A stretch of 64,000 bases of DNA from Palsa-459 sp035937595 (lineage in GTDB: Bacteria > Actinomycetota > Acidimicrobiia > Acidimicrobiales > RAAP-2). Positions 1 through 8,423 of the stretch are shown here, piece after piece. Location: contig DASZHS010000001.1 of NCBI GenBank assembly GCA_035937595.1, positions 1 through 64,000 on the forward strand, written 5' to 3'. The notes under the pieces were generated by a model. The model saw nothing but the letters and a program-made list of their open reading frames with translations. It searched no databases and had not been told where the DNA came from. The first letter of the stretch is position 1; each line of letters begins with the position of its first letter. A program made the position numbers and the translations under genes.

Positions 1-600
1 CGACGGCACCGGGTCGACGGCGCCGAACCAGCACAGCACCCCGATGCAGACGAGGTTGTTCACGATCGGCGCCCACGCGGGCGCGCCGAACCGGCCCCGG
101 ACGTTGAGCAGGGCGGCGGACAAAGAGAGCAGCCCGTAGAAGAGGATCTGGGGGCTGAACCACCGCAGCAGCGTCGTCGCGACGTCGCGCTGCTGGGCGA
201 GCGCCTGGGGGCTGCGGGTCATCCCCAGGTGGTTGAGCGCGGTGAACCCGTCGATGATCCACGGCGCGAGCGCGAACGTGGCGACCGACGCGACGACGAG
301 GACCACCGTCGAGATGGTGACGACGGCGGAGATGGACCGCCACGCGCGCCGCTCGCCGTCGCGGTGGAGCCGCTCGACGAACACCGGCACGAACGTCGCG
401 GTGGCGATGCCGCCGAGCACGACGTCGTAGAGCATGTTGGGGATCGTGTTCGCGAGGTTGTAGGCGTCGGCGAGGGGGGTGAAGCCGAGCACCCAGGCGA
501 GGACGAGGACGCGCGCGACGCCCGAGGCGCGCGAGGCGAGGGTGCCGGCCGCCATCGTCGAGGCGGCCGAGAGCGGCTGGGTCGCGGGCGTGGCCGCCAT
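1..600 (-). CDS. murJ: MurJ-type lipid II flippase, N-terminal part
   Basis: Membrane flippase that moves lipid II across the cytoplasmic membrane for peptidoglycan synthesis. Reading the minus strand from the ATG at 600 gives about 200 residues before the window edge. After a short Ala/Thr-rich start comes the MviN/MurJ hallmark DAYNLANTIPNML (about residues 45-57), then GGIATATFVPVF and hydrophobic segments near residues 90-110 and 150-200. The ATG overlaps the stop of the upstream DUF6049 gene by one base (TGATG), so the two are probably translated together. The neighbouring order CCA-adding enzyme / DUF6049 / murJ is known from Mycobacterium. The remaining two thirds lie outside the window. 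Confidence 0.93.
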   Translation of the reverse strand, partial: MAATPATQPLSAASTMAAGTLASRASGVARVLVLAWVLGFTPLADAYNLANTIPNMLYDVVLGGIATATFVPVFVERLHRDGERRAWRSISAVVTISTVVLVVASVATFALAPWIIDGFTALNHLGMTRSPQALAQQRDVATTLLRWFSPQILFYGLLSLSAALLNVRGRFGAPAWAPIVNNLVCIGVLCWFGAVDPVPS

Positions 601-2582
601 CAGCGCGACGACCGGCGGCGCCGCGACGTGCGGATCCACCACCAACCGAGGACGAGCACGGCGAGGACCGTGAGCGCGATCCCGACGATGGAGGTCTGCG
701 TCGCGCGCACCGTGATCACGGCGTGCGTCATGACGAGCTGGCCCTTTGGCGACCAGAGCTGGGCGAGGAGCGGGATGTCGCCCGTCACCTCGGCGTGCGC
801 CGCGACGCGCAGCGAGTAGTTGGCGGCGATGGGGCCGTGCAGCCGGATCGTCGCCCCCTGGGGGAACGTGAGCTTGGGGCTCGACAGGTGCAGGAAGCCC
901 GCGAAGCTGTAGGGCGCCGTCGAGAAGATCGTGATGGGCAGCGACGCGCCCGCCTGGGTGAGGGTGATGGGGCCGTTGTAGATGCGGAAGTAGCCCAGCT
1001 GGTCCTCGAGCTCCTCTTGGACCCCCAGCATCACCTTGGTCCGCAGGGCGGCGGGCAGCGGCTGCTCGGCCGAGAGGAGCTGGCCCTCGATCGCGGGGAT
1101 CGGCGTCACCGGGCCGCGTACCGCCGAGCTGAGCGAGTCCGTCGTGATGCGGAGGTGCTGCAGGTAGCTCGTCGTCGACTGCGGGAAGGGAAGGCTCGGC
1201 CCCAAGGCGAGGTCGCGCACGGCCGGGAACCCGTTGGCGCCGAGCGGCACGAGCCGGAACGCCGAGGACACGGTGATCGGGGTCACGTTCGGGTTGGGCG
1301 CGAGCCCCGAGAGCACCGTGTCGACGAACGACGCGGTCACCGCTGCGGTCGCGTCCGTGACGACGACGGCAACCCGCGGGTCCGGCAGGTTGGGCTGCTC
1401 GAAGTGCAAGAACGCGAGCTCGCCGAGCATGTTGGCGCCGGCGAGCCCGGGGTCCGAGCTGGTGTCGTCGCTCAGCGTCGACAGCTCGGTGTCCGAGGCG
1501 AGCGCCGTCGCGCCCGCCGGGGCGCCGCCCATCCTGAAGGGCGTGCCCCAGGCGAGCGTCGTCACCGGGTCGACGGTGAGCGCAGCTCCCGGGACCACGA
1601 CGTCGTGGTACCCGATCGACGCGAGCGCGTCCGCGCTCGTGGGCGTCTGCGGGCCCGTGCCGTACGTGACCGACGCGGCCGGCTCCGTCGTGATGCCGAC
1701 CGTGTCGAGCCAGACGTCGTCGAGCGCGAACTGGCGGACCACCTCGTCGGGCAGCGCGCTCGCGCGCAGGGTCCCGAGCTCGGCCGGCACGTAGGCCTCG
1801 CAGAGCAGCTCGACGGCGGGCAGTGCGAGGTCGCGACGCAGCAGCGCGACGGCCGCGCTGGTCGCTGCGGAGGGGGCAGCGGCGGCGAGGGTGCTCCCCT
1901 GGACGTCGATCGTCACGGGCACGATGGGATGCCGGGCGATCGCTTGGAGCGCGGGGACCGCGCCCGCGAGCCCCGCCGCGCCGCCCGCGATCCGGAGCAT
2001 CCACGCCACGTGAAGGGGGGCGGCCGCGCGGGCCGTCGCGAACGTCACGAGCGTGTCGATCGTGGCCGACGTCCCGCCGCCGGTGACCGTCACGCGGAGG
2101 GGGTAGACGCCGTCGGCGCCCCCCGGACCGAGCCGCAGGACCGGTGCGGTCGCACCGCACAGCGCCCGGTGCGCGACCGCCGTCCCGTCCGGCGCGACCG
2201 GGACCCCGAGCTGCAGCACGGTGCCGTGGGCGACGCAGCTGGCCGGGAGGAGCCCGGTGGTGGACACCGGGCCGGACGGCCCCTGCGGCGAGATCGCCTG
2301 GAGCACCGCCGAGCGCGACGTCATCCTCGAGAAGAGCGTGAGCTGCACCGTCGCGCCGGGCGCGAGCGCGGGACCCGACCTCGTGAGGGTGACGACGATC
2401 GGCTGTCCCGCGCGCGTGACCGTCGGCGTCACGTGCAGGAGGCGCACGAGCGGTGGCGTGGCCTGGGCGTCCGCGCGGCCGTTCACCGCGGCGACGGCGA
2501 CGAGCGAGCACAGCACGACGACCCCCAACATTGTCCGCGCGCGCGTGCGAGCGTGGCACCGCACCCGCGCGCACGAGGCCAT
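600..2582 (-). CDS. DUF6049-family exported protein with C-terminal membrane anchor
   Basis: Function unknown. This 660-residue protein has an Arg-rich start, a hydrophobic signal segment (about residues 18-40, ending ADAQA), a long extracellular region rich in Ala/Val/Thr, and one C-terminal membrane helix (IALTVLAVLVLGWWW) followed by a short Arg tail. That topology and its place between murJ and the CCA-adding enzyme match the DUF6049 family (Rv3909-like). The start at 2582 is supported by TAACCT (2594-2589) six bases upstream, giving a leaderless mRNA. A second in-frame ATG 17 codons later would give a more conventional signal peptide. The link with murJ suggests a cell-envelope role, but this is inference. 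Confidence 0.85.
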   Translation of the reverse strand: MASCARVRCHARTRARTMLGVVVLCSLVAVAAVNGRADAQATPPLVRLLHVTPTVTRAGQPIVVTLTRSGPALAPGATVQLTLFSRMTSRSAVLQAISPQGPSGPVSTTGLLPASCVAHGTVLQLGVPVAPDGTAVAHRALCGATAPVLRLGPGGADGVYPLRVTVTGGGTSATIDTLVTFATARAAAPLHVAWMLRIAGGAAGLAGAVPALQAIARHPIVPVTIDVQGSTLAAAAPSAATSAAVALLRRDLALPAVELLCEAYVPAELGTLRASALPDEVVRQFALDDVWLDTVGITTEPAASVTYGTGPQTPTSADALASIGYHDVVVPGAALTVDPVTTLAWGTPFRMGGAPAGATALASDTELSTLSDDTSSDPGLAGANMLGELAFLHFEQPNLPDPRVAVVVTDATAAVTASFVDTVLSGLAPNPNVTPITVSSAFRLVPLGANGFPAVRDLALGPSLPFPQSTTSYLQHLRITTDSLSSAVRGPVTPIPAIEGQLLSAEQPLPAALRTKVMLGVQEELEDQLGYFRIYNGPITLTQAGASLPITIFSTAPYSFAGFLHLSSPKLTFPQGATIRLHGPIAANYSLRVAAHAEVTGDIPLLAQLWSPKGQLVMTHAVITVRATQTSIVGIALTVLAVLVLGWWWIRTSRRRRSSR

Positions 2583-2640
2583 GGCCGAAGGTTAGAAGGT
2601 GCCTTCGTGCTCACCGGGGCGCGGTACCCTCGCCGGAGTG
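2580..2640. promoter_or_regulatory. Divergent leaderless promoters (DUF6049 / CCA-adding enzyme)
   Basis: The 55 bp between the two divergent genes holds a minus-strand TAACCT (2594-2589), 6 nt before the ATG at 2582, and a plus-strand TACCCT (2625-2630), 7 nt before the GTG at 2638. Neither has a good -35 box or a Shine-Dalgarno sequence. Confidence 0.65.
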
Positions 2641-4029
2641 GCCGCGCCGGGGGTTCCACCGCGCCTGCGGTCGCTGCTCGCGGCCGCCGCCCCGCTCGCC
2701 GAGGCGTTCGCGCGTGCCGGGTTCCACGTGTACCTCGTCGGCGGCTCCGTGCGCGACGCGCTCGTCGGCGACGTCGACCTCGGCGCGATCGACCTCGACC
2801 TCACGACCGACGCGCGCCCGGACGACGTGCTCGCACTCGTGCGTGGTGTCGCCGACCAGGTCTGGGAGCAGGGGCGGGCGTTCGGGACGATCGGGGTACG
2901 ACACGACGGGCGGACGTTCGAGATCACCACCCACCGCGCCGAGATCTACCGCGCCGACTCGCGCAAGCCCACGGTCACCTTCGGCGACGACGTCGAGGTC
3001 GACCTGTCCCGCCGCGACTTCACCATCAACGCGATGGCGCTCGATCTCGCCTCCCTGCGGCTCATCGACCCCTTCGGGGGCGCCGCGGACCTCGCCCAGC
3101 GCCGGCTCGCGACCCCGCTCGATCCCGAGGTGTCCTTCGGCGACGACCCGCTGCGCATGCTCCGCGCAGCGCGCTTCCTCGCCCGCTTCGAGCTGGTCGC
3201 CGACGACGCCCTGGTGAAGGCCGCGACCGACCTCGCGCCGCGCCTCGCGATCGTCTCGGCCGAGCGCATCCGCGACGAGCTCGACCGCATCGTGGTCCTC
3301 GAGGTGCCGTCGGTCGCCCTCTGGTTCCTCGTGCGCACCGGGCTCGCCGCACACTTCCTCCCCGAGCTCGAGGCGCTCGCGCTCGAGCAGGACCCGATCC
3401 ACCGGCACAAGGACGTCCTCGCGCACACGCTCGCCGTCGTCGACAAGACCTCGCGCGACCGGCTGCTGCGCCTCGCCGCGCTCTTCCACGACGTCGGCAA
3501 GCCGAAGACGCGAGCGATCGGTCCTGACGGGGTGAGCTTCCACCACCACGAGGTCGTGGGCGCGCGGATGACGCGGGCGCGCATGGAGCAGCTGCGCTAC
3601 CCCACCGAGGACGTGGACACCGTCGCACGGCTCGTCGAGCTGCACCTGCGCTTCCACACCTACAAGATGGGCTGGACGGACCGCGCGATCCGCCGCTACG
3701 TCCGCGACGCCGGCGAGCACCTCGCGCGCCTCAACGAGCTCACCCGGTGCGACTGCACGACCCGGAACGCTCGGCGCGCCCGGGAGCTCGCCGCGCGGAT
3801 GGACGACCTCGAAGCGAGGATCGCCGAGCTGCGCGAGCGCGAGGCGCTGGACGCGATGCGCCCCGAGCTCGACGGCGTGGCCGTGATGGCTCGCCTCGGC
3901 ATCCCGCCGGGGCGCGAGGTCGGCGAGGCGCTCGCGTTCCTCCTCGAGCTGCGCCTCGACGAGGGCCTGCTCGGCGAGGAGGAGGCCGGGCGCCGCCTCG
4001 ATGCCTGGTGGGCTGCCTCGCACCGGTAG
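2638..4029 (+). CDS. pcnB: CCA-adding tRNA nucleotidyltransferase with HD domain
   Basis: Adds or repairs the 3'-CCA end of tRNA. The N-terminal head has the class II signature LVGGSVRDALVG followed by IDLDLTTDARPD (the DxD metal-binding pair), then the RRDFTINAMAL and GDDPLRMLRAARFLARF motifs of the neck. An HD domain follows (HRHKDVLAHTLAVVD, ALFHDVGKPKT, and FHHHEVVGARM). The encoded 463 residues fit the actinobacterial family. The GTG at 2638 was chosen because TACCCT lies 7 nt upstream and the protein then begins close to the conserved head; an in-frame ATG at 2599 would place the -10 box inside the gene. The only tRNA in this window lacks an encoded CCA, which fits a need for this enzyme. 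Confidence 0.93.
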   Translation: MAAPGVPPRLRSLLAAAAPLAEAFARAGFHVYLVGGSVRDALVGDVDLGAIDLDLTTDARPDDVLALVRGVADQVWEQGRAFGTIGVRHDGRTFEITTHRAEIYRADSRKPTVTFGDDVEVDLSRRDFTINAMALDLASLRLIDPFGGAADLAQRRLATPLDPEVSFGDDPLRMLRAARFLARFELVADDALVKAATDLAPRLAIVSAERIRDELDRIVVLEVPSVALWFLVRTGLAAHFLPELEALALEQDPIHRHKDVLAHTLAVVDKTSRDRLLRLAALFHDVGKPKTRAIGPDGVSFHHHEVVGARMTRARMEQLRYPTEDVDTVARLVELHLRFHTYKMGWTDRAIRRYVRDAGEHLARLNELTRCDCTTRNARRARELAARMDDLEARIAELREREALDAMRPELDGVAVMARLGIPPGREVGEALAFLLELRLDEGLLGEEEAGRRLDAWWAASHR

Positions 4030-4072
4030 CCCTCGGTCACCAGCGGCTGCAGGACGCACCGGAGATCTGCCC

Positions 4073-4110
4073 TTGCATCCGGCGCCCCTACGCCATAGAA
4101 TACGCAGTAT
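4073..4110 (+). promoter_or_regulatory. SigA-type promoter with ATAC-n3-GTAT inverted repeat
   Basis: TTGCAT (4073-4078) and TAGAAT (4096-4101) are separated by 17 bp. The inverted repeat ATAC-gca-GTAT (4100-4110) overlaps the end of the -10 box and the probable transcription start. It sits immediately before a padR gene and is a good candidate autoregulatory operator. A GAGGTGA Shine-Dalgarno follows, 6 nt before the ATG at 4129. Confidence 0.6.
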
Positions 4111-4128
4111 GGTACGAGGTGAGCGGCG

Positions 4129-4716
4129 ATGAGCGTCCGGCACTCCCTGCTGGCGCTGCTGAGTTCTGGCCCCAAGTACGGCATGCAGCTGCGCAACGAG
4201 TTCGAGCTGCGGACGGGCGACGTCTGGCCGCTCAACGTCGGCCAGGTGTACGCGACCCTCCAGCGCCTGGAGCGCGACGGGCTCGTCGCCTCGAGCGACG
4301 ACGTCGAGCCAGGTCCCCAGAAGGACTACCGGATCACCGAGCGCGGGGAGCAGGAGCTCGCCACCTGGCTCACGACCCCGCCGGACCTCTCCGCGCCGCC
4401 GCGCGACGAGATCGTGATGAAGGTGATGGTCGCCGCCTCGGTGCGGGGCGTGGAGGTCGCCGAGGTCATCCAGCTGCACCGCCGGTACATGGTCGAGCTC
4501 ATGCAGGAGTGGACCAGGCTGAAGTCCCACGACGGCGGGGACGACCTCAACTTCGCCCTCGTCGTCGACGCCGAGCTCTTCCGGCTCGACGCGATGATCC
4601 GGTGGCTCGACGCCGCCGATGGACGGTTCGCGCGGGCCGCGCGCGACGACGACCTGAAGGACGACGATCTCGAGCCGTCCTTCCCGATGCCGAGACGGCA
4701 GGGGGTGCGCAGATGA
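4129..4716 (+). CDS. PadR-family transcriptional regulator
   Basis: Small DNA-binding regulator, 195 residues. The PadR winged-helix region runs from SLLALLSSGPKYGMQL through VGQVYATLQRLERDGLV and YRITERGEQELATWL (about residues 4-85). A C-terminal helical dimerisation part with an acidic end follows. It is the first gene of a three-gene operon with an ABC ATPase and an FtsX-type permease; its stop overlaps the ATPase start (ATGA). PadR proteins placed like this usually repress their own exporter operon and respond to its substrate. The promoter just upstream carries a candidate operator. The ligand is not visible from sequence. Confidence 0.88.
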   Translation: MSVRHSLLALLSSGPKYGMQLRNEFELRTGDVWPLNVGQVYATLQRLERDGLVASSDDVEPGPQKDYRITERGEQELATWLTTPPDLSAPPRDEIVMKVMVAASVRGVEVAEVIQLHRRYMVELMQEWTRLKSHDGGDDLNFALVVDAELFRLDAMIRWLDAADGRFARAARDDDLKDDDLEPSFPMPRRQGVRR

Positions 4717-5432
4717 GCGCGTTGGAGCTGCACGAGGTGTTCAAGACCTTCGGGGACGGGCCGGCCGCGGTGCACGCGCTGCGCGACGTGTCCCTGTTCG
4801 TGGACGAGGGCGAGCTGGTGGCGGTCATGGGCCCGTCCGGCTCGGGCAAGACGACGCTGCTCACGATCGCGGGCGGGCTCGAGGACCCGACCAGCGGTGA
4901 GGTGGTCGTCGCGGGCGAGCCCCTGTCGCGGCTCTCGCGCGGGCGCAAGTCGGCGCTGCGGCGTCGTTCGGTCGGCTACGTCTTCCAGGACTACAACCTC
5001 TTGGCCGGGCTCTCCGCCATCGAGAACGTGTCGCTCCCCCTCGAGCTCGACGGGACTCCCGCGCGCCGCGCGCAGGCACTCGCGCTCGAGGCGATGGAGG
5101 CGTTCGACGTGGGGGACAAGGGGCACAAGTTCCCCGACGAGCTGTCGGGCGGCGAGCGCCAGCGCGTCGCGATCGCCCGCGCGACGGTCGGTGATCGCCG
5201 CCTGCTGCTGGCGGACGAGCCGTCCGGTGCGCTCGACTCGGTCAACGCCGAGGGCGTGATGCGCACCATCCACGCGGCCTGCCAGCGCGGCGTCGCCGCG
5301 GTCGTGGTGACCCACGACGCGAAGCTCGCCTCGTGGGCCGACCGCGTCGTGTTCATCCGCGACGGCAAGCTCACCGACCAGACGCGGCCCCCGGCGACGC
5401 CCGAGGCCGTGGTCCTCAACGAGGCGCGGTGA
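4713..5432 (+). CDS. ABC transporter ATPase, LolD/MacB type
   Basis: Nucleotide-binding subunit, 239 residues, that powers the FtsX-type permease encoded next. The sequence shows Walker A GPSGSGKTT (about residue 35), a Q-loop YVFQDYNL, the signature LSGGERQR, Walker B LLLADEPSGALD and the H-loop VVVTHD. The SGGERQR signature and the LADEPSGALD stretch are typical of the LolD/MacB/FtsE group, which pairs with mechanotransmitting permeases. The start ATG overlaps the padR stop, and the stop overlaps the permease start (GTGA), so the three genes are translationally coupled. The transported or extruded substrate is unknown. Confidence 0.92.
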   Translation: MSALELHEVFKTFGDGPAAVHALRDVSLFVDEGELVAVMGPSGSGKTTLLTIAGGLEDPTSGEVVVAGEPLSRLSRGRKSALRRRSVGYVFQDYNLLAGLSAIENVSLPLELDGTPARRAQALALEAMEAFDVGDKGHKFPDELSGGERQRVAIARATVGDRRLLLADEPSGALDSVNAEGVMRTIHAACQRGVAAVVVTHDAKLASWADRVVFIRDGKLTDQTRPPATPEAVVLNEAR

Positions 5433-7978
5433 CGACCGCCTCGGCGCACGCGCACGACGGCGGCCTGCCCGCGCGGCGCGCGGTGCTGCGCTGGTCGCTC
5501 CGGCTCTACCGCCGTGAGTGGCGCCAGCAGGTGCTCATCTGCGTGCTCATCGCCGCGGCCGTCGCCGCGACGATCCTCGCCGCCGGGCTCGTGACCGGGT
5601 CCCGGGTGCCCGCGAATGCCGGGTTCGGGACGGCGAACCAGCAGGTCCAGCTCGCCGGGTTCGACCCGCACCTCGATGCCGAGGTCGCCTCGCTGCACCG
5701 CCACTTCGGGCCGATCGCCGTGATCTCGTCGACGCCGCTCACGACCGGCACCGTCCAGGGCGCGCTCGTCGAGGCCTTCGACCCGCACGGCCCGTTCGTC
5801 GGCCCGCTCGTGCAGCTGGCCGACGGGCGCTACCCGACGTCGCGTCGCGAGGTCGCGCTCACGAGCCAGCTCGCCCAGCTCTACAACGTGCACGTCGGCG
5901 GCACTTGGCGTGCCCTCGGGACGCGCTGGCGGGTGGTCGGCGAGGTGCAGAACCCGACCGACCTGCACGCCTCGATGGCCCTCGTCGTGCCGGGGGCGAT
6001 CACCCGGCCCGCCAGCGTGACGGTCCTCTTCGACGCGACCGGCGACCAGCTCGCGAGCTTCCGACCGCCGAAGGCGTACTACGACACGCTCATCTCCTCG
6101 ATCCAGCCGCTGCCGGCGCCGACGTTCGACGTCGGGGCGTTCATCGTGCTCGTCGCCGGGACGTTCGGGATGCTCTTCATCGGCCTCATCGCGGTGGCCG
6201 GCTTCACCGTGATGGGTCGGCGCCGGACCCGGGCGATCGGCATGCTCGGCGCGCTCGGCGCCGCCGAGTCCAAGGTCCGGTTGGTCCTGCTCATGAACGG
6301 CCTCGTCGTCGGGTTCCTCGCCATGGTCCTCGGCGGGACGGTGGGGCTCGCCGCCTGGTGGTGGTACGCGCCGCACCAGCAGGCGAGCGTGGGCCACGTC
6401 GTCGACCCCGCCTCGATCCCGTGGTGGCTCGTCATCACCGCGCTCGTGCTCGCCCCGGTCACCGCGACGCTGGCGGCGTGGCGGCCCGCGCGGGCCCTCG
6501 CCCGGATGCCGGTCGTCGCCGCCCTGTCCGGGCGTCCCAACGAGCCGCACGCATCGAGGCGCAACGCGGCCATCGGCGCGGCCATCCTCGGCGGCGGCGT
6601 GCTGCTCACGTTCGCGGGCTCGGGCAAGGCCGGCGGTGGCAGCGGCAGCGGTGCGGGCGTGCTGACGGTCCTGCTCGGCATCGTGCTCGCGTGCCTCGGG
6701 CTCTTCTTGGTCTCGCAGTGGATCGTCGCGCAGCTCGGCCGCGTGGCCGCGCACGCGCCGCTGTCGGCGCGGATCGCGCTGCGCGACCTCGCGCGGTACC
6801 GATCGCGCTCGGGGGCCGCCCTCGGGGCGATCTGCCTTGCCATCGTGATGACGGGCGTCGTCGTCGTGGCGTCGACCGCGCGCTACTCGGACCCGTTCGA
6901 CTACGTCGGCCCGAACCTCGCGAGCAACGTTGTCCAGGTGTACCCGCCGCTCGCGGGCGGCACCGAGGTCACCCAGCCGTGCGGCACGGGGTACTGCACC
7001 CACAAGACCGGCCCGGTGCCGCACCTCCGCGCGACCTTCCGCGCCGCGTCGAAGCGGATCGCGGTCGCCATCGGCGCGACGAGCTCGCTGACGCTCTACC
7101 AGGCCGACGCGAGCCTGGTCCGCACGTCGGGCGGTCGGCAGTTCACGGGCCAGGTGTACGTGGCCACGCCGGCGCTCCTGGCGCACTACGGCATCCCTCA
7201 GAGCTCGATCGACCCGAGGGCGCTCGTGCTCTCGTCGCGACCGACGCTGCCGGGCACGAGCGGCCTCGCCCTCACCTACGGCTCGGGCAGTCCGCAGGGC
7301 GGCCCAGGCCAGACCGGCCCGGCCCAGACCGGCCCGTGCCCGCCCGGCTACTGCGTCCCCGACCCGTTCGTCCAGGCGGAGTCCCGGCTGCCGACCGGGA
7401 CGTCGGCGGCGAACACGGTCCTGACGATGCACGCAGTCCGCTCCCTGCACCTCACGCTCTCGAGCCCGCAGGCCATCGTGCTCACGACCGCGGCGCCGTT
7501 GTCCACGCAGCAGAAGAACGCCGCGCTCGTCATCGCCAACGGCACCGGCGCCTCGATCGAGACCGCGTCGTCGTTCGCGTCGCTCAACCAGGTGCTCGGG
7601 TGGGCCCTCGTGCTCGGGCTGCTCGTCGCCCTCGGCGTGCTCGCGATGACCGTCGGGCTCATCCGGGCCGAGACGGCCTCCGAGCTGCGCGTGCTCACCG
7701 CGGCCGGCGCCGCCCGGCGGACGCGCCGTGCCCTCACGAGCGTGACCGCCGGCGCCCTCGGCTTCGTTGGCGCCGTGCTCGGGGTCGTGACGGCCTACCT
7801 GCTCGTCGGCGCGTTCCTGGCGAACAACTTCTCGGACAACCTCGCCGAGCTCACGACCAACCCGCCTTTGCGGCCGATCGGCGTGCTCGTGCTCGGGCTG
7901 CCGCTGCTCGCCGCTGTCGGCGGCTGGCTGTTCAGCGCGCGGGAGCCCGCGGCGATCGGTCGCCAGCCGCTCGAGTGA
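5429..7978 (+). CDS. FtsX-like ABC permease, two-repeat MacB type
   Basis: Membrane partner of the preceding ATPase, 849 residues. An N-terminal helix (QVLICVLIAAAVAATILAAGL) precedes a large extracellular domain. Helices follow around residues 240-330 and 390-440, then a second repeat (ALRDLARYRSRSG...), another extracellular domain, and final helices around 725-835 ending at LPLLAAVGGWLFSAREP. The second extracellular domain holds two similar Cys motifs, QPCGTGYC (about residue 517) and GPCPPGYC (about residue 636), separated partly by a Gly/Pro/Gln-rich stretch with a DNA repeat. GTG start overlaps the ATPase stop. The last 47 bp overlap the convergent DUF3052 gene. A lipid or peptide export role under PadR control is inferred. 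Confidence 0.88.
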   Translation: MTTASAHAHDGGLPARRAVLRWSLRLYRREWRQQVLICVLIAAAVAATILAAGLVTGSRVPANAGFGTANQQVQLAGFDPHLDAEVASLHRHFGPIAVISSTPLTTGTVQGALVEAFDPHGPFVGPLVQLADGRYPTSRREVALTSQLAQLYNVHVGGTWRALGTRWRVVGEVQNPTDLHASMALVVPGAITRPASVTVLFDATGDQLASFRPPKAYYDTLISSIQPLPAPTFDVGAFIVLVAGTFGMLFIGLIAVAGFTVMGRRRTRAIGMLGALGAAESKVRLVLLMNGLVVGFLAMVLGGTVGLAAWWWYAPHQQASVGHVVDPASIPWWLVITALVLAPVTATLAAWRPARALARMPVVAALSGRPNEPHASRRNAAIGAAILGGGVLLTFAGSGKAGGGSGSGAGVLTVLLGIVLACLGLFLVSQWIVAQLGRVAAHAPLSARIALRDLARYRSRSGAALGAICLAIVMTGVVVVASTARYSDPFDYVGPNLASNVVQVYPPLAGGTEVTQPCGTGYCTHKTGPVPHLRATFRAASKRIAVAIGATSSLTLYQADASLVRTSGGRQFTGQVYVATPALLAHYGIPQSSIDPRALVLSSRPTLPGTSGLALTYGSGSPQGGPGQTGPAQTGPCPPGYCVPDPFVQAESRLPTGTSAANTVLTMHAVRSLHLTLSSPQAIVLTTAAPLSTQQKNAALVIANGTGASIETASSFASLNQVLGWALVLGLLVALGVLAMTVGLIRAETASELRVLTAAGAARRTRRALTSVTAGALGFVGAVLGVVTAYLLVGAFLANNFSDNLAELTTNPPLRPIGVLVLGLPLLAAVGGWLFSAREPAAIGRQPLE

Positions 7979-8423
7979 GCACGGGTCGGTCGCGTCCCGC
8001 GCCGGCGGCCCGCCGCGCCGGGCGCTGCTCGAGCCGCCAGACGAGCTTCAGCCCCGACCAGTCCTCGTCGAGCATGGCCACCTTCACGTCGACGAGCCCG
8101 AGCGGCAGCAGCGTGTCGCGCACGGCCTGCTCGCAGAGGTCGCTCGTGTGCCCGGCGGCCTTGCGGGGCCACGCGACCCACACCATCCCGTCGGGCGTGA
8201 TGGCGTCGCCGAGCGCGCGCGCGTCGCGGCGCAGCGCCGCGAGCGTGGTGAAGAACGCGACGACGACGTCCGACGGCGTGCGGGAGAGCCGGCGGGTGAC
8301 CGACGCCGCCACGCCGAGCCCCTCGGTCGTCCAGCCCGCGGGCGCGGACCGCACCGCGAGCCGATCGCCGTCGCGCACGCCGACCTTGCGCCAGGTCGCG
8401 GCCGGCGGGTGCAACGTCGCCAC
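7932..8423 (-). CDS. DUF3052-family protein
   Basis: Conserved protein of unknown function, 163 residues, no signal peptide or membrane helix. The core (about residues 12-130) contains GVRDGDRLAVRSAPAGW, DVVVAFFTTLAALRRD, VWVAWPRKAAG and a C-terminal DWSGLKLVWRLEQR that resembles the family ending. The last 30 residues are Arg/Ala-rich and lie over the 3' end of the convergent permease gene (47 bp overlap), so they may be a recent extension. The GTG start follows directly after the TGA of the upstream PEP-mutase-like gene (TGAGTG), so the two form an operon. No mechanism is known to me for this family. Confidence 0.75.
   Translation of the reverse strand: MATLHPPAATWRKVGVRDGDRLAVRSAPAGWTTEGLGVAASVTRRLSRTPSDVVVAFFTTLAALRRDARALGDAITPDGMVWVAWPRKAAGHTSDLCEQAVRDTLLPLGLVDVKVAMLDEDWSGLKLVWRLEQRPARRAAGAGRDRPVLTRAAGDRSPRAPAR

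Noticed and set aside
2599..2637. ATG 2599 as start of the CCA-adding enzyme
   Set aside because: It would place the TACCCT -10 box inside the gene; the added 13 residues show no conservation.
723..3527. Very long open frames opposite or across real genes, for example over the DUF6049 and CCA-adding genes
   Set aside because: They are Arg/Gly/Pro-rich translations of the wrong frame in high-GC DNA, without family motifs, and conflict with well-supported genes.
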